64,000 nt of DNA from Uloborus plumipes (GCA_038373865.1 JAXGGA010003385.1:1-64000), one strand, 5' to 3'; numbered from the stretch's first letter, positions 1 through 10,932 are shown. A program made the numbers and translations. The notes: a model not told the origin generated them from the letters alone.

Positions 1-277
1 GAAAAATATACAACAATACAAGCACACAAAGTTTTATACATATAGATCAATAATTGAAAAAAAAATGTCCACTGTAGCCTTAAATTATTTTCAAGACATT
101 GAACAAATGATAAGTAACTGAAACTGATAACACTTAACAATGATTTTGTTAAATGAAACAAAGTTTTACAAAGTTTACTAAGGTTAACTAAGATTTTGTG
201 AAATGAAACATTTATAGTGTTTCTAGGGTAATTTTCGACGCTGTTTTCAAACATCCAATCAGAATTAGTTTTGTGTA
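1..277. other. AT-rich sequence, no feature seen
   Basis: Unique-looking AT-rich DNA with runs of A and short repeats of AAGTTTTAC-like words around 160-210. I see no coding potential or terminal repeats. It ends at the TA that flanks the next element. Confidence 0.5.
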
Positions 278-1590
278 CCGTAAAATGGGGTGTATAGGAA
301 CAGCGGGGTCAGTCGGAACAAAACTTCCCGACCGTGCAAAGAAATTCTTCATAAATATACTATTGCGTATTTTTCGCCATTAAATTTTTTTTAGAAAGGT
401 AAGATCATAGGAAGTAGAGGAACAATTACTTTTGTCAATCTGGCAACGCTACTGGCTTCTAAAGAGGGCTGGCTGCACGTGGAATGCTAGAAAACATCAC
501 ATTTTCATAGACTGCAAAACTTCATATGCAAGAACAAACCTTCTTATATTTTAAACCTAAGAGTGGTATGTTTCAATTATACATGTATCTGAACAACAGA
601 ATACCACATTAGAATTTACCTTTTTCAAAAATTGTGTCATAAAAATGAAGAATTCTAAAAAATGTCATAGGAAAAAAAATTGAGGGGTGAATCGGAACAC
701 TTTGTTCTGTTGTTCCAATTCAAACCTATTTGAAGGAAACTGTTTGAAAAATCAAGATTCTAAACCCAATTCTTCTAGTCAAGGCAAGAACAATAATTTA
801 TTACTGTTTACCCCTTCTCGTGAACAATTGCTCACGAGAAGGGAAATCTTAGAATGACAAAAATTTCCAGATTTAAAAAGATTTTTTCTCCATGAGACTC
901 CTTTTTACTTAAAATACGAAGGGGGAAGTCATATAGACTTTATGTAGCAAAAGTCCAGCCCACAGACAGTGATGAATAAACGAAAAAATATTTCAGGACA
1001 ATTCCCGAAACCCAGACATTTTGAGAAAGTAAAGAAAAGGCAGAGTTCATCCCAGAAGATGTTACGAAAAAACTTAAACCAAGTCACAATTGCTAGTTTT
1101 AAGGACAAGTACATATTTGTGGACGACATGAGGGACTTCCATTCATGTTAAATCTTTGTATTTCAATTCAAAAGTAGTTCTTAAAATTACTTTTCCTTTT
1201 TCATAAGTTCAAAATTATTTTGAATTTTGACAAATCATAAACGCTTACTGGTATTGAAATTATACTTTTATTTGATAGTAATTATCTGTTCTTATGCTCC
1301 TCTATCAATATTACTCATGTTTGTGAGACCTATTACAGGTTAAATAGAAAAAAAATAAGAATTTTAACATGTGTTCCGATTGACCCCTATCAGCTGGGTG
1401 ATTCGGAACACCCATAATTTCCTATATATATATTAATAATAACTGTTCAAACTGTTTTGTCTTTGCTTGGAATATCAAAGGTAAAGCAAGACCAAAGTTT
1501 TTACCAAGAAAATCAAATAAAAAAAAATCTTTTAACTGCTTTTTTTTACAATCAAAGCTGAAAAGTGTTCCGATTCACCCCATTTTACGG
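278..1590 (+). mobile_element. TIR DNA transposon, CCGTAAAATGGGG family, copy 1 (non-autonomous)
   Basis: The ends are inverted repeats reading CCGTAAAATGGGGTG at the left and its complement at the right, each flanked by TA, as in TA-targeting Tc1/mariner/pogo elements. Internal words such as 'GGAACAGCGGGGT' and 'GTTCCGATTCACCCC' recur near both ends. A perfect-looking hairpin sits at 811-842 (CCCTTCTCGTGA arms). A second, inverted copy lies at 47222-50450, where only one arm of that hairpin is present. No intact transposase remains; a possible pogo-type C-terminal relic is listed separately. Superfamily assignment is inference from the TA flank and TIR. Confidence 0.7.
908..1140 (+). pseudogene. 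possible pogo/Jerky-type transposase C-terminal relic
   Basis: One frame through this stretch reads like the extreme C-terminus of Jerky/pogo-type transposases: a 'YRLYVAKVQPTDSDE' segment, then 'EFIPEDVTKKLKP', with in-frame stops between. The inverted second copy of the element (about 49640-49830, minus strand) gives 'SYRLYGAEVQ' and 'AFIPEDVMKKLRP', so the frame is shared by both copies. The resemblance is from memory and short, so the family call is tentative. It lies inside the CCGTAAAATGGGG element and is clearly not functional. Confidence 0.35.
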
Positions 1591-2741
1591 TAATCATGAA
1601 TTTTAAGGATTTATTTTCCTCGTGTTTTCCCATATCAAGTGATGATAAAAACTCATAATTAACAATTAAAATTGTTAATTATGACGTTTTCTTTATATAA
1701 AAGTAATAGTTAAACATTAGGGTGAGCCGAAAATTACTTTCTTTTTTTTTAATTTTGATGATGGGTATTGCGGAAAATGTGCCATTGTGGGAGCAAAGTG
1801 AGCATAAAAAATTTGAAATTCTTTGGTCAATTTCTTGATCTGCCGCAAATGCGTTGAAATTTTTAAAAATGCAGTTTTTTAAGATTTTTAGGAACTTATT
1901 TTTTTAAAACCTAACATTTAAAAATTCAAAAATATCATCAAAATATGTGAGTTATAACTAATGATAATAATATGTTAACCATTCAAATATTAGTATGTCA
2001 GGGGAAAGTCACAAAAGCTGAGAGAAAAACTATTGTAGATCTTAAGGTTTTTAGCTTCTGTCTCGTGTAGTTTTAAGGTCAAGAAATAACTACTTAAAGG
2101 AAAACTGTTAAGATGGTCTTCAAGAAAATTCACAGATAAATATAAATATTTGAAACATGGTCCAGGGCACAGCACTGAATTGAATTTCAAATGTCCAATA
2201 AATAAAAAAATAAATAAATGAACAAACTTCTTAAATTTCCACTAATTTCGGTTCTACTGTGACCATCAAGACGTTTTATTTAAAATAATCTTGAAAAAAG
2301 CTTCAACGGTTTTAGTACGGTTGACTTTTTTTCTTTCTGTTTGTGTTTTAATTTTAAAGATTAGTTAAAAACTAGTCAAATCTCGTGAATATAGGTATGC
2401 ATACAAGCACTATTTTTCTTTTTTCAAACTCTTGACTCTGTTATCATATTTTTTGAAACAAATGTAATTAATTACAGTAAATAAAGTGTTTATTAATCTT
2501 TAATGCTAAAAAAATGCAAAATGAAATGACCTGCAAGGCCTCGATCGAAAATCTTGCCTTAAAATCGGATTTCGTTTAACATGTTAAGTGACAGTAATTA
2601 TGTATATAATAGCTGCCAGGGCAGCTAGATTAGCTTCCTGCGGCATGTTGATGCATAACGTCCTCCCTCTCTAACTTTTACCTCATTCTGAAGTTATATT
2701 ATTTGATGGAATTTAATGTTCATTCGATTTCAAGACATACC
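1591..2741. other. AT-rich spacer with one short hairpin
   Basis: No gene or element boundary recognised. A short palindrome occurs at 1651-1681 (ATAATTAACAATT arms). The remainder is AT-rich with homopolymer runs. Confidence 0.45.
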
Positions 2742-2990
2742 ACGCACGTGGCCCGGCGTTGCACGGGCACTTCATGCCTTTAAAGTAGTGAGGAAATTTT
2801 CAAGAAACTACTCCCCGCCAAGGCGGCTCGCTAACAGACGCTTCACGCCTTTACTTTTTTCCTATATAAAAAATCATTCGAATTATTGAGATGCTACGCG
2901 CCTTCAAGATGGTGAGGAGAGTTTCAGTAAGTTCAGCTCGCTCAAAGAAAAAAAGCAGACATAGACACTCAGTTTTTAATATAAGTAGAT
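2742..2990 (-). mobile_element. short Helitron-like element (non-autonomous)
   Basis: On the minus strand it begins with a CTACTTATATTAAAAACTGAG-like end (2971-2990) and finishes with a GC-rich hairpin at 2751-2767 (GCCCG stem, loop TGCAACGC). The same hairpin and the 'GGCGGCTCGC' sequence occur at the 3' end of the better-preserved element at 8263-9370. The terminal CTAG of that element is not preserved here. Family membership is by shared sequence; 'Helitron-like' is inferred from the hairpin-near-end architecture. Confidence 0.5.
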
Positions 2991-3436
2991 GGCTTTTCAA
3001 CAAATGAATGTTTCAAAATATTACAAGTAGCTAGCGATAAAAATTCTACGTAAGTGGCCCGCTTATGAGTTTCGTGTTTGATTTAGTTAAGCCTTCATTC
3101 AAAATTCTCATTATCATTGTTATCACTGTTTCATAGCAACGACGGTTTGCAAGAATGGATTTCATATTTAATCATTTATTAGGCTTAATCGCTTTAAACT
3201 TGACTACTTATTAATTGATATCTTCGCTAATTAAAATCGTATAATTATATAGATTGAAACTAATGAAGCCTGAAAAATTACCTATCTATCGGTACCTGGT
3301 TCGACTTTCAGTTCATTGGCGTTCAGGAGAAAGAAGCGTGACATAGATAGAAAGAAAGATAGAGAGATAGAAAGAAAGATAGTTAGAAAGATACTCAGTT
3401 TTTAATATAAGTAGATGCATCTTTTTTTCTGTTGTA
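2991..3436. other. spacer with Helitron-like 5' end relic and GATAGAAA microsatellite
   Basis: A purine-rich microsatellite of GATAGAAA/GATAGAGA type spans about 3344-3390. Immediately right of it (about 3391-3420) is a second copy of the ACTCAGTTTTTAATATAAGT end seen at 2969-2988, so this is probably the 5' end of another minus-strand element of the same family whose 3' end I cannot place. Confidence 0.45.
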
Positions 3437-4612
3437 GGACATTGCATGTAGCTTACGTTACATTTTGACCAATTCTTTGGCATTTAGCACCTCTGTGAAA
3501 AAAAATAATGTTTATAAAATTTGTATAAAAGTGATTTATGAAAATGGCAATCATAAGCGAAATTAAAATTCAAAAATCTTTGATGCATTTAAATTTTACA
3601 AATTTAGCAGCCAAAAATAAAACAGATTCTCACTTTATGTAACGTAAATTACTGTTTTACTTTTTGCTGCTAAATTTTGTAAAATTTAAATGCATTAAAG
3701 AATTTTGCATTTTAATTTCGCTTTTGATTGCCATTTTCATAAATCACTTTTGTACAAGGTTTATAAACATTATTTGTTTCCACAGAGGTGCTAAATGCTA
3801 GGGATGCACCGATAAGCAAATTGGCCGATAACCGATTACCGATTAATCGGCTGTTGATAATCGGCCGATTAATCGGCGGAGCCGATTAATGATAAGGATG
3901 ATTGTTTTCAATACGACCAGTTTCACCGCCACTGTTTTTTTCCCTTACTTTTACAAATCTTAGTTTAGAAAGAGTACGTAATTTATTTCTGAGATTCTAT
4001 TTTTTTTAAATTTCCTAGTTTTCGCAAAATGATATCAAAATTTTATCGAATGTCATAGAACTGATTTTCAAATCTTGTTAATAATGTTACATTAACACAT
4101 TGTTAATTATGTTATCTAGAGATGAAATTTAAAAAAGGGTGCGCTGGGGAGGGGAGTCAGTGGTGAGCACTGCAATTTAGGGGTACTTTTAATTGAACTT
4201 TTCAATTTTTAGTAGCAATTTAATTCAAGACTTTTACTCTTTAAAAGTTAGAGGTTATCTAAAAACACTATGCTAAAGAGAAAAGCATCTTCATATGAAA
4301 AGCGTTGCAAAATCGTGTATGTGTATAATTACTCAAAATAGGAGAATTAAATTTATTTAAAACTTCGTATTGACTGCGTGCATAACTATTAATAAAATTA
4401 TTCATCATAATTTCTTAGTAAAGGTGCACTTTAAAAGTAATATTAAAAAATAAATAAAACCCGCCGATTAATCGGCCTGATTTTACCGATTATTAATAAT
4501 CGGCAAAGTAGCCGATTATGGCCGATTAATCGGTACTGCCGACTAATCGGTGCATCCCTACTAAATGCCAAATAATTGGTCAAAGTGTAACGTAAGTTAC
4601 CATGGAATGTCC
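3437..4612. mobile_element. foldback (long palindromic) element interrupted by a hAT
   Basis: The left arm starts GGACATTGCATG at 3437 and runs through TTACGTTACA, TTGGCATTTAGCACCTCTGTG and a long AT-rich stretch. The right arm is the inverted equivalent at about 3645-3798, resuming at 4569-4612 and ending AATGTCC. Removing the hAT at 3799-4560 plus one target copy leaves about 406 bp that folds into a near full-length hairpin centred near 3640. No coding capacity. Superfamily unknown. Confidence 0.75.
3799..4560. mobile_element. hAT-type MITE with exact 8-bp target duplication
   Basis: Terminal inverted repeats TAGGGATGCACCGAT...ATCGGTGCATCCCTA, flanked by a perfect 8-bp duplication CTAAATGC at 3791-3798 and 4561-4568. 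The subterminal regions are rich in repeated CCGATTAATCGG palindromes. An 8-bp duplication and short TIRs are the hAT hallmark. It is 762 bp with no transposase, hence non-autonomous. It landed in the right arm of the foldback element, so it is the younger of the two. Confidence 0.85.
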
Positions 4613-4996
4613 CTTGTGTAAATATAGAGTCGTTTTCTACACAAAATAAAGAAATGAAAACAAAATCTTTTTCCTTGTAGTAATAAGGGAATGAGCTCCT
4701 TTCACCGGTGATTTATAGTCCCGACATTCATATTGAAACAAAAGCCTTTTTATACAAAACAAATGTTTGATACATGATTTGCTCTGCTATCACGGAAAAG
4801 CATGCTGAACGTGTACTTAGAGCATAACGGAAACCCATTTTCGCAGCCTGATTCAACAAAAAACCGCTGTGCATTTTTCGACTCTCACAAAGGAATTGTG
4901 AAGCAGGAAAACTCGCAACTGAAGAAGCAAAACATCCTTTTATTAGTTCGCACTGCAAGTTGAGTATCCTACTGTTTATTTACTTGAGTCGAAGCT

Positions 4997-5360
4997 AGGG
5001 AAGCACCGATTAATCCGCAATAATCGATAATAATTGATGGGCTTGGGAGATGAAGGAGGTTATGTGACAGAACAGAAATTGCGAGTAATTATAGTTAAAA
5101 GTTTTATTGTTGCAGTTGTTGTAGCTTTTTTGTTTTCTGGTTTTATCGTTAGTGTGCGTATTAAATTGGTCTGATGACATCTACTTTTTGATGTATACCA
5201 AGTTTTATATACTTACCTGTATCTCTTGCTCACCATTGTCCACAGTGTTCATTTTTTTTAAATGTAACATAACTCCTTCATCCTCCAAGCCCTCCAATTG
5301 GTAATAATCCTTCACATTTCAGATTACATGTAATTGGCCAAATAACCGGTGGAAAAATGT
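4997..5360. mobile_element. decayed hAT copy carrying a small TIR element (5031-5299)
   Basis: The left end, TAGGGAAGCACCGATTAATC, matches the terminus of the hAT at 3799. After it comes an inverted pair: ATGGGCTTGGGAGATGAAGGAGGTTATGT near 5038 and its complement near 5268-5299. These bracket about 270 bp, as in a MITE. The right flank (AATTGGCCAAATAACCGGTG) may be the remaining hAT end. A stray piece of the inner repeat recurs near 7178-7200. Boundaries are approximate. Confidence 0.5.
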
Positions 5361-5566
5361 TTTGATTAAAAAATTTTTAAGTATGCCTAGAGCAAGAAGA
5401 TTTAAAAAATCAATTTATAAACTTTATTTTAAAAACTTTTCAAAGTAAAACAGGTGATTGTGAGAAGATTGTTATATGCATGTCTGTCTCAGTTTCTCTC
5501 GCCTCCTCCCCCCCCCCTCGAATTGCTGAGGGAAAACATCAACACTCACATTTCTTTAATCAGTTA

Positions 5567-5710
5567 GGGCCCTGCTCCACATCAGCGGAAAACGCGAGCG
5601 TAAAGCAGAAACGTAAAATGGAGCAAATAGTGTTCCTATGGAAAGTACTCGGTTTTTCGGTTTCTGCCTTCAGTTTCGGTCGCGTTTTACTCTGATGTGG
5701 AGCAGGGCCC
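5567..5710. mobile_element. PIF/Harbinger-type MITE with TTA target duplication
   Basis: The 144-bp element has about 20-bp inverted ends, GGGCCCTGCTCCACATCAG and the complement of CTGATGTGGAGCAGGGCCC, and is flanked by TTA on each side (5564-5566 and 5711-5713). A three-base TWA duplication with G-rich TIRs is typical of PIF/Harbinger. An ORF of 71 codons that crosses it is incidental. Confidence 0.75.
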
Positions 5711-5811
5711 TTATTGGATCAACTGTTTATACACATAACTACAATACTTTACGATTTGCTTTGAAACTTACTATTTTTTCATTCAACAAAAATGCCGTTT
5801 AGTATGCTTTT

Positions 5812-6933
5812 GGGTCATTTTCAAAATTTGCTTACATTTGCTGTCCGGAGGTTAAAAAGACGATTTTGAAGCATAAATTATATTTTAAATTCAATGCGAA
5901 CAATTATTTTCTGCAAAGAAATACCTCCAAAAAAATTCTATCATTCAAAAAATTACTGAAATTTACATATTTATTTTTATATAAGTCTTTAAAAATGAGA
6001 ATCAAGGCAAAAACGCTTGTCCATTTCCACTTTTGCAAGTTCAACTATTTTTTTTATATACTTAATTGTTTAAAAAAGTATACGCAACAAATTATTTTTA
6101 TACATTGACTATTAGTATATGATATTCATAATAAATATTGACAATAGTATTTCTTTTTCATTAAGAAAAGTTAGAATATATTTTGTCCGGCAGTTCTTGT
6201 CAAGTCCGTTACCCTAAGATTATTTTAGCTAAAAAAAGGTATTTATTGCAGTCAAAAGGTGGTGACACGTATTCAGTTAACTTAACGAACCAGTGACGTA
6301 CCTATTTCGTACCATTTTGTTTTCCTGTGTCGAGAAGTATTGCTGTGGCGTTTCGCACAAGATTTCTTCCAGGTGAGTATTTTTATTCTTTGTCAAGTCT
6401 GTTACCAAAGATTTCAGTATTAATTTTTACTTTTTCTCAACAATTCCCCCGAAATATTGTTTATTATACAACTCTAAGTAAATGTATATTGTTGTTCAAT
6501 CTTTAAATTCGACAACCTAGCCATAATTTGACATTTTGGTTGAAATGTCAAGTCCGTTACTGGTCAAATCCGTTACCAAATGTCAAGTCCGTTACCATAC
6601 AGTTTTTGATCAATATTTTAACAATCACAAACATCGATTTAAGCTTCAGGGACGCAAATAATTTCAAATGAAGTTGGTTCTAGACGCTATGATATATTTT
6701 AAGTGTGAGATTTCATATTCATTTTGTATGGTAACAGGCGACAATTTTCCTTGCAACTTAAAGCTTTACAACAGCATTTGAATACTTAATTATGCATCAA
6801 AGTGTACAACCAATTACTTTTTCACACACCTAAAATATGTGACAAAACAACTGTTAGTGATTCTTCAAGAAAATAGCAAGTTAAAAAAATTACTTAAAAA
6901 TTCTGAAATGTAAGCATATGGTAAAAATGACCC
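5812..6933. mobile_element. TIR element with GGGTCATTTT ends, copy 1
   Basis: The left end GGGTCATTTTCAAAATTTGC and the right end, ending GGTAAAAATGACCC, are imperfect inverted repeats of about 30 bp. A second copy of the whole unit is at 7953-10173. The interior carries repeated GTCAAGTCCGTTAC words, including three near-tandem copies at about 6545-6596. This copy preserves the empty site (A6122/T6123) into which a Helitron-like element inserted in copy 2. No coding capacity seen. Superfamily not identified; no clear target duplication. Confidence 0.7.
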
Positions 6934-7280
6934 TTTTACTTTTTTAAACCTGCATTATTTTTAAAAAAATCAACAAAAATTTATAATTGAAGAAATTCAA
7001 ATATTTAAGTTTAAGTTTACTACTTTTTACAATTTTCCAGCTTGTTTCATGTGTCCTGGATTAAGCGGTTCTTTATAAGGGAAAATAAAAGGCAAAGCTA
7101 CTAAATTAAAAGTGCTTACTGCTTAGGGGCAACTAAATATTTTAATTTTCATGTGTAGTTAACAGAGCGTATGTACAGCCTTCATCTCCCAAGCCCTTCA
7201 ATTTTATTAATCTCTCAGTCCCCCTCGCTTCCCGCAACGATAAAGAAGGGTTAAACATATCTTAGCTTCGTGCATTAAAG
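6934..7280. other. AT-rich spacer ending in a hAT target site
   Basis: No gene. Contains a fragment (about 7178-7205) of the small TIR element seen at 5031-5299. The last eight bases, CATTAAAG (7273-7280), are the left target duplication of the next hAT. Confidence 0.5.
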
Positions 7281-8432
7281 TAGGGCTGCGAATCAGAGTC
7301 GGAGTCGTAGAGTAGGAGTTGGGCTAATTATGACGTGAAGGAGTGGGAGTCTGCAGTTGAAGACTTTAAATTTCAAGAGAGGAAGTCAGGGTTTTGTCCT
7401 TAACTCTTGTGTATCTACCGAGTCGGGGTCAAAAGCCGGGAGCGTCCCAAAAGGAGGTCCCGGTAGGTCACTCGGACCTCCCAGAAATGTTCCTCATTCT
7501 GCAAATTCGGACTGACGATTCGGCAAATTCAGGGATAGTATTGCAATATTTTGTTGCAATTATATATATATTGTGTGTGTACCTCCAGTCTTCCTTTTCT
7601 TTCACATTTGTTACGTTTGAAAATAAAGAGACCTGATTACTAATACTTGCTTCGGTTGTTGCACAAACCTGTCAAATGACCACCATGCTTTAGTTTGTAA
7701 ATATACATTTAAATGCAATATTTTATGATCTGCCATTCAGTCAATATGTTTTAATCTGTATATATCTGTATAAAACTATAATTTATAAATTGTCCAATTA
7801 GTCGTTTCGACGATCCAAAAAACACTCACGTTTCTATTTATCTAAGTTCAACTACCTGTCAATCATTTGAAGAAACAAATTGAAAATGCTCATTTTTTAA
7901 ATTTTTAAATACCTATTGTCTTTTCTCAGAAAGTAACTGTATACGTGTATATGGTTCATTTTCAAAATTTGCTTACATTTGCTATCCGGAGGTTAAAAAG
8001 ACGATTTCGAAGCATAACTTATATTTTAAATTCAATGCGAACAATTATTTTCTGCAAGCAATACCCTCGAAAAAATTCTATCACTCAAAAAATTATTAAA
8101 ATTTATTTATTTATTTTTATTTAAGTCATTAAAAATGGGAATCAAGGCAAAAACGCTTGTCCATTTCCAATTTTCGCAAGTTCAACTATTTTTTTTATAT
8201 ACTTAATTGTATAAAAAATGTCTACAACAAATTATTTCAATATATTGACTATTCGTATATGATTAATACTATTAAAATCTGCCCGCGTCTGTCTGTCCGT
8301 CTAAAGATTGAACTCCTCAAAAACCGCTGAGAGTTGAGAATCGAACGAGGTACTATTCGATTCGAAATTTTCTAAGGAAGACAATAAGACCAACCGCGTA
8401 ATTCTACGACGTCAATTAGCTGAGATACTAAT

Positions 8433-8835
8433 TTCAACGTTAATTAAATTTCTGCACTTTTTAAAATTCCAAGACATTTATTCCTTTCCGTTGCCATTTT
8501 GATTACAACTTTAATTAAACTTTTGAACTATTTAAAATTCCAAGACTTTTATTTCTTTCCGTTGCCATTCTGAATTAAAACGTTAATTAAATGATTGAAC
8601 TAAGATTCCAAGACATTTATTTCCTACCGTTGCCATTTTGAATAAAAACGTTAATTAAATTACTGAACTATTTAAGATTCCAAGACATTTTTTTTCCTTA
8701 CCGTTGCCATTTTGAATACAAACGTTAATTAAATTACTGAACTTTTTAAAATTAAACAGTTATTTTTTCCGTTGTCATTTTGAAAACGTGTTACGACAAA
8801 ATTCTAACGATTATTTTTATTCTATTTAATGACTT
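8433..8835 (+). repeat. ~70-bp tandem repeat, about 5-6 units
   Basis: Units begin TTAATTAAAT and contain ATTCCAAGACATTTATT and CCGTTGCCATTTTGA. Four are closely similar and the last ones diverge. The block lies inside the Helitron-like element, where internal tandem repeats are common. Confidence 0.75.
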
Positions 8836-9121
8836 ATAATTTTCTCTGGTACCATTTTGAAAATGTGTTTTTAAATAAAATTGCAATTGCTGTTTTTAGA
8901 AGGGATTTTTTTGGCTAGGATCCAAATATGAAAACAACTTTTTCGTTTAGAATTTTGCAATTAATTTTACAGTGAGGAAAGCGGTTTGGAAATAATTTTT
9001 TTTGGTAAGGAATTTTATTTTTTATTTAGGGAGAGTGCTAAGTATGCACTAATAGACATCGTCTTTTTTTCTGAGGAAGTATGTGCAAATAATTCGATTG
9101 ACTTTTTGATACAGGAAAGCT

Positions 9122-9345
9122 TTTTAGCGAGCCGCTTTAGCGGGGAGTAGTTTGTTAAACTTTTCCTTGGTACTTTAAAGGCGAGCCGCCTTGGTGGCGA
9201 GTAATTTGTTGAAACTTTCCTCGCTACTTTAAAGGCGAGCCGCCTTGGCGGCGAGTAGGTTGTTTAATCTTTCCTCACTACTTGAAAGGCGAGCCGCCTT
9301 GGCGGCGAGTAGTTTTCTCAAACTTTCTTCACTATATTAAAGCCC
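9122..9345 (+). repeat. 54-bp minisatellite, four units, each with a GC-rich palindrome
   Basis: Four consecutive units start near 9123, 9179, 9233 and 9287. Each contains GGCGAGCCGCCTTGGCGGCGAG, whose centre GCCGCCTTGGCGGC is a perfect hairpin, followed by an AT-rich tail ending CACTACTTTAAA. It lies immediately before the Helitron-like 3' hairpin. The same unit occurs singly, inverted, near 2790-2830. Confidence 0.8.
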
Positions 9346-10348
9346 GTGCAACGCCGGGCCACGCAGCTAGTATTCATAATAAATATTGACAATAGTATTT
9401 TTTTTTCATTAAGAAATGTATGAATATATTTTGTCCGGCAGTTCTTGTCAAGTCCGTTACCCTAAGATTATTTTAACTAAAAAAGGTATTTATTGCAGTC
9501 AAAAGCTGATAACACGTATTCAGTTAGCTTAAACGATTGACGTAACTATTTCGTACGATTTTGTTTTCCTGAGTCGAGAAACATTGCTGAGGCGTTTCGC
9601 ACAAGATTTCTTCCAGGTGCGTATTTTTATTCTTTGTCAAGTCTAAAGATTTTAGTATTAATTTTTACTTTTTCTCAACTTTTACCCCGAAATCTTGTTT
9701 ATTATAGAACTCTAAGAAAATGCATATTGTTGTTCAATTTTTAAACTCGACAACCTAGCCATAATTTGACATTTTTGGTTGAAATGTCAAGTCCGTTACT
9801 GGTCAAATCCGTTACCAAATGTCAAGTCCGTTACCATACAGTTTTTGATCAATACTTTAATGATCACAAACATCATTTTTCGCTTCAGGGAGGCAAACAA
9901 TTTCAAATGAAGTTGGTTCTAGGAGCTATGATATAGTTTAAAAGTGAGATTTCATATTGATTTGGTATGGTAACCGACGACAATTTTCCTGGCAACTTAA
10001 AGTTTTACAACAGCATTTGAACACTTAATTATGCATCAAAGTGTACAACCAATTACTTTTTCACACACCTAAAATATGTGACAAAACACCTGTTAGTGAT
10101 TCTAAAAGAAAATAGCAAGTTAAAAAAAAATACTTAAAAATTCTACAATGTAAGCATATGGTGAAAATGACCCATGTGTGTTATGTTCGTATTTTATCAT
10201 TCGGCACATTTCAGAATTTCATTCGGCAAATTGAGAATTTACCCCCTCCCAAAAATGTAAGCTCGGATCGCCCCTGTCAAAAGCCCTAACATTTCAGGAA
10301 GTCAGGAGTCGGTCATTTTCCCTCCGACTCCGCAGCCCCGCATTAAAG

Positions 10349-10932
10349 AGCCATCATTCGCCGCAGCGCGGGATAAATTGGAGCTTCCACAGATGGAGCT
10401 CCCATTCATTGTTTTCTCGATCTTCCGAAACGAAGTTGGCGCAGTTTTAATGAGCGCCTTGGCGGCGGCGAGACGTGTGAGAAGGAAAGAAGCTGAAAAG
10501 TTGTTGCAACCCCTGGCGGAATTATGACGAGACCGTGTTTTGAGGTGGCACTCGTATCGCCGAAACTGGAAGAGCAGTTGGCAACACGTTGGCCTGCAGC
10601 CCCAGGCGGTGCGGCAGCGCCTACCTAAGAAGAGAGCAATCACATAACCACACAATTCAGGACTGCGATTAACTCTTCCGTCGGTGTTCGATTTTTTTTT
10701 GCAAAAAAAGGGGGAATAAATATTAAAAAACAATTTCAACAAAAAGAAACTATAAAAATGTTTGCTGACATTTAAACACAGTTTGTTCTCTGCGGTGGCG
10801 ATTTAGTTTCTGAGATGGAGTGGCAGAAAGTGTGTGTGTGCGAAATTAGTTCTAAAAGTTTTGAACTCGATCGGAAAATGCACGTGGTGTGTTCGAAACT
10901 TCGTGGCGGTGTTCCATCGTGTGTCCAAAGGG
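10349..10932 (+). promoter_or_regulatory. candidate promoter / 5' UTR exon upstream of the LRR exon
   Basis: This is the most GC- and CpG-rich block in the left third of the window (for example GCCTTGGCGGCGGCGAGACG near 10460) and sits 1.2-1.8 kb upstream of the LRR start codon. It is followed by a stretch with a plausible splice donor (GG|GTATGTAAAT, GT at 10933). I infer a transcription start and non-coding first exon; there is no direct evidence. A 146-codon minus-strand ORF here looks like a by-product of the base composition. A hAT inserted at its left edge. Confidence 0.3.

Larger units (their letters stand above)
8263..9370 (+). mobile_element. Helitron-like non-autonomous element with a known empty site
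   Basis: Comparison with copy 1 of the host element places the insertion exactly between A (8262) and T (9371), with no target duplication. The 3' end has a hairpin of GCCCG/CGGGC arms, seven spacer bases and a terminal CTAG, the Helitron pattern. The 5' end reads TTAATACTATTAAAATCTGC rather than the canonical TC, so a Helentron-type or variant end is possible. The body consists largely of two tandem-repeat blocks. No Rep/helicase coding. Confidence 0.7.
7953..10173. mobile_element. TIR element with GGGTCATTTT ends, copy 2 (interrupted)
   Basis: Same family and orientation as 5812-6933. It begins GGTTCATTTTCAAAATTTGC and ends GGTGAAAATGACCC. Without the inserted element it is about 1113 bp against 1122 bp in copy 1. 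The interior GTCAAGTCCGTTAC repeats are conserved (9447-9460, 9786-9832). It lies wholly inside the hAT at 7281-10340, so it inserted after that hAT did. Confidence 0.7.
7281..10340. mobile_element. hAT element hosting two nested insertions
   Basis: The ends TAGGGCTGCG and CGCAGCCCCG are inverted with two mismatches and flanked by a perfect 8-bp duplication, CATTAAAG (7273-7280 and 10341-10348). Subterminal repeats of GGAGTCGGAGTCG type lie at both ends. Net of the nested TIR element (7953-10173) it is about 840 bp and codes for nothing, so it is a non-autonomous hAT. The 80-codon ORF at 7394-7636 is not recognisable as a protein. Confidence 0.8.

Noticed and set aside
5480..5695. 71-codon ORF across the Harbinger-type MITE
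   Set aside because: Runs through terminal repeats of the MITE; not a protein.
5812..10173. simple segmental duplication of 5812-6933 and 7953-10173
   Set aside because: Similarity stops exactly at inverted terminal repeats on both sides and one copy lies inside a hAT, so two insertions of a TIR element explain it better.
10302..10742. 146-codon minus-strand ORF
   Set aside because: Longest frame outside transposases, but it has no domain, overlaps a hAT end at its 3' side (10302-10340) and lies in a GC-rich block where stops are rarer. More likely a by-product of composition.
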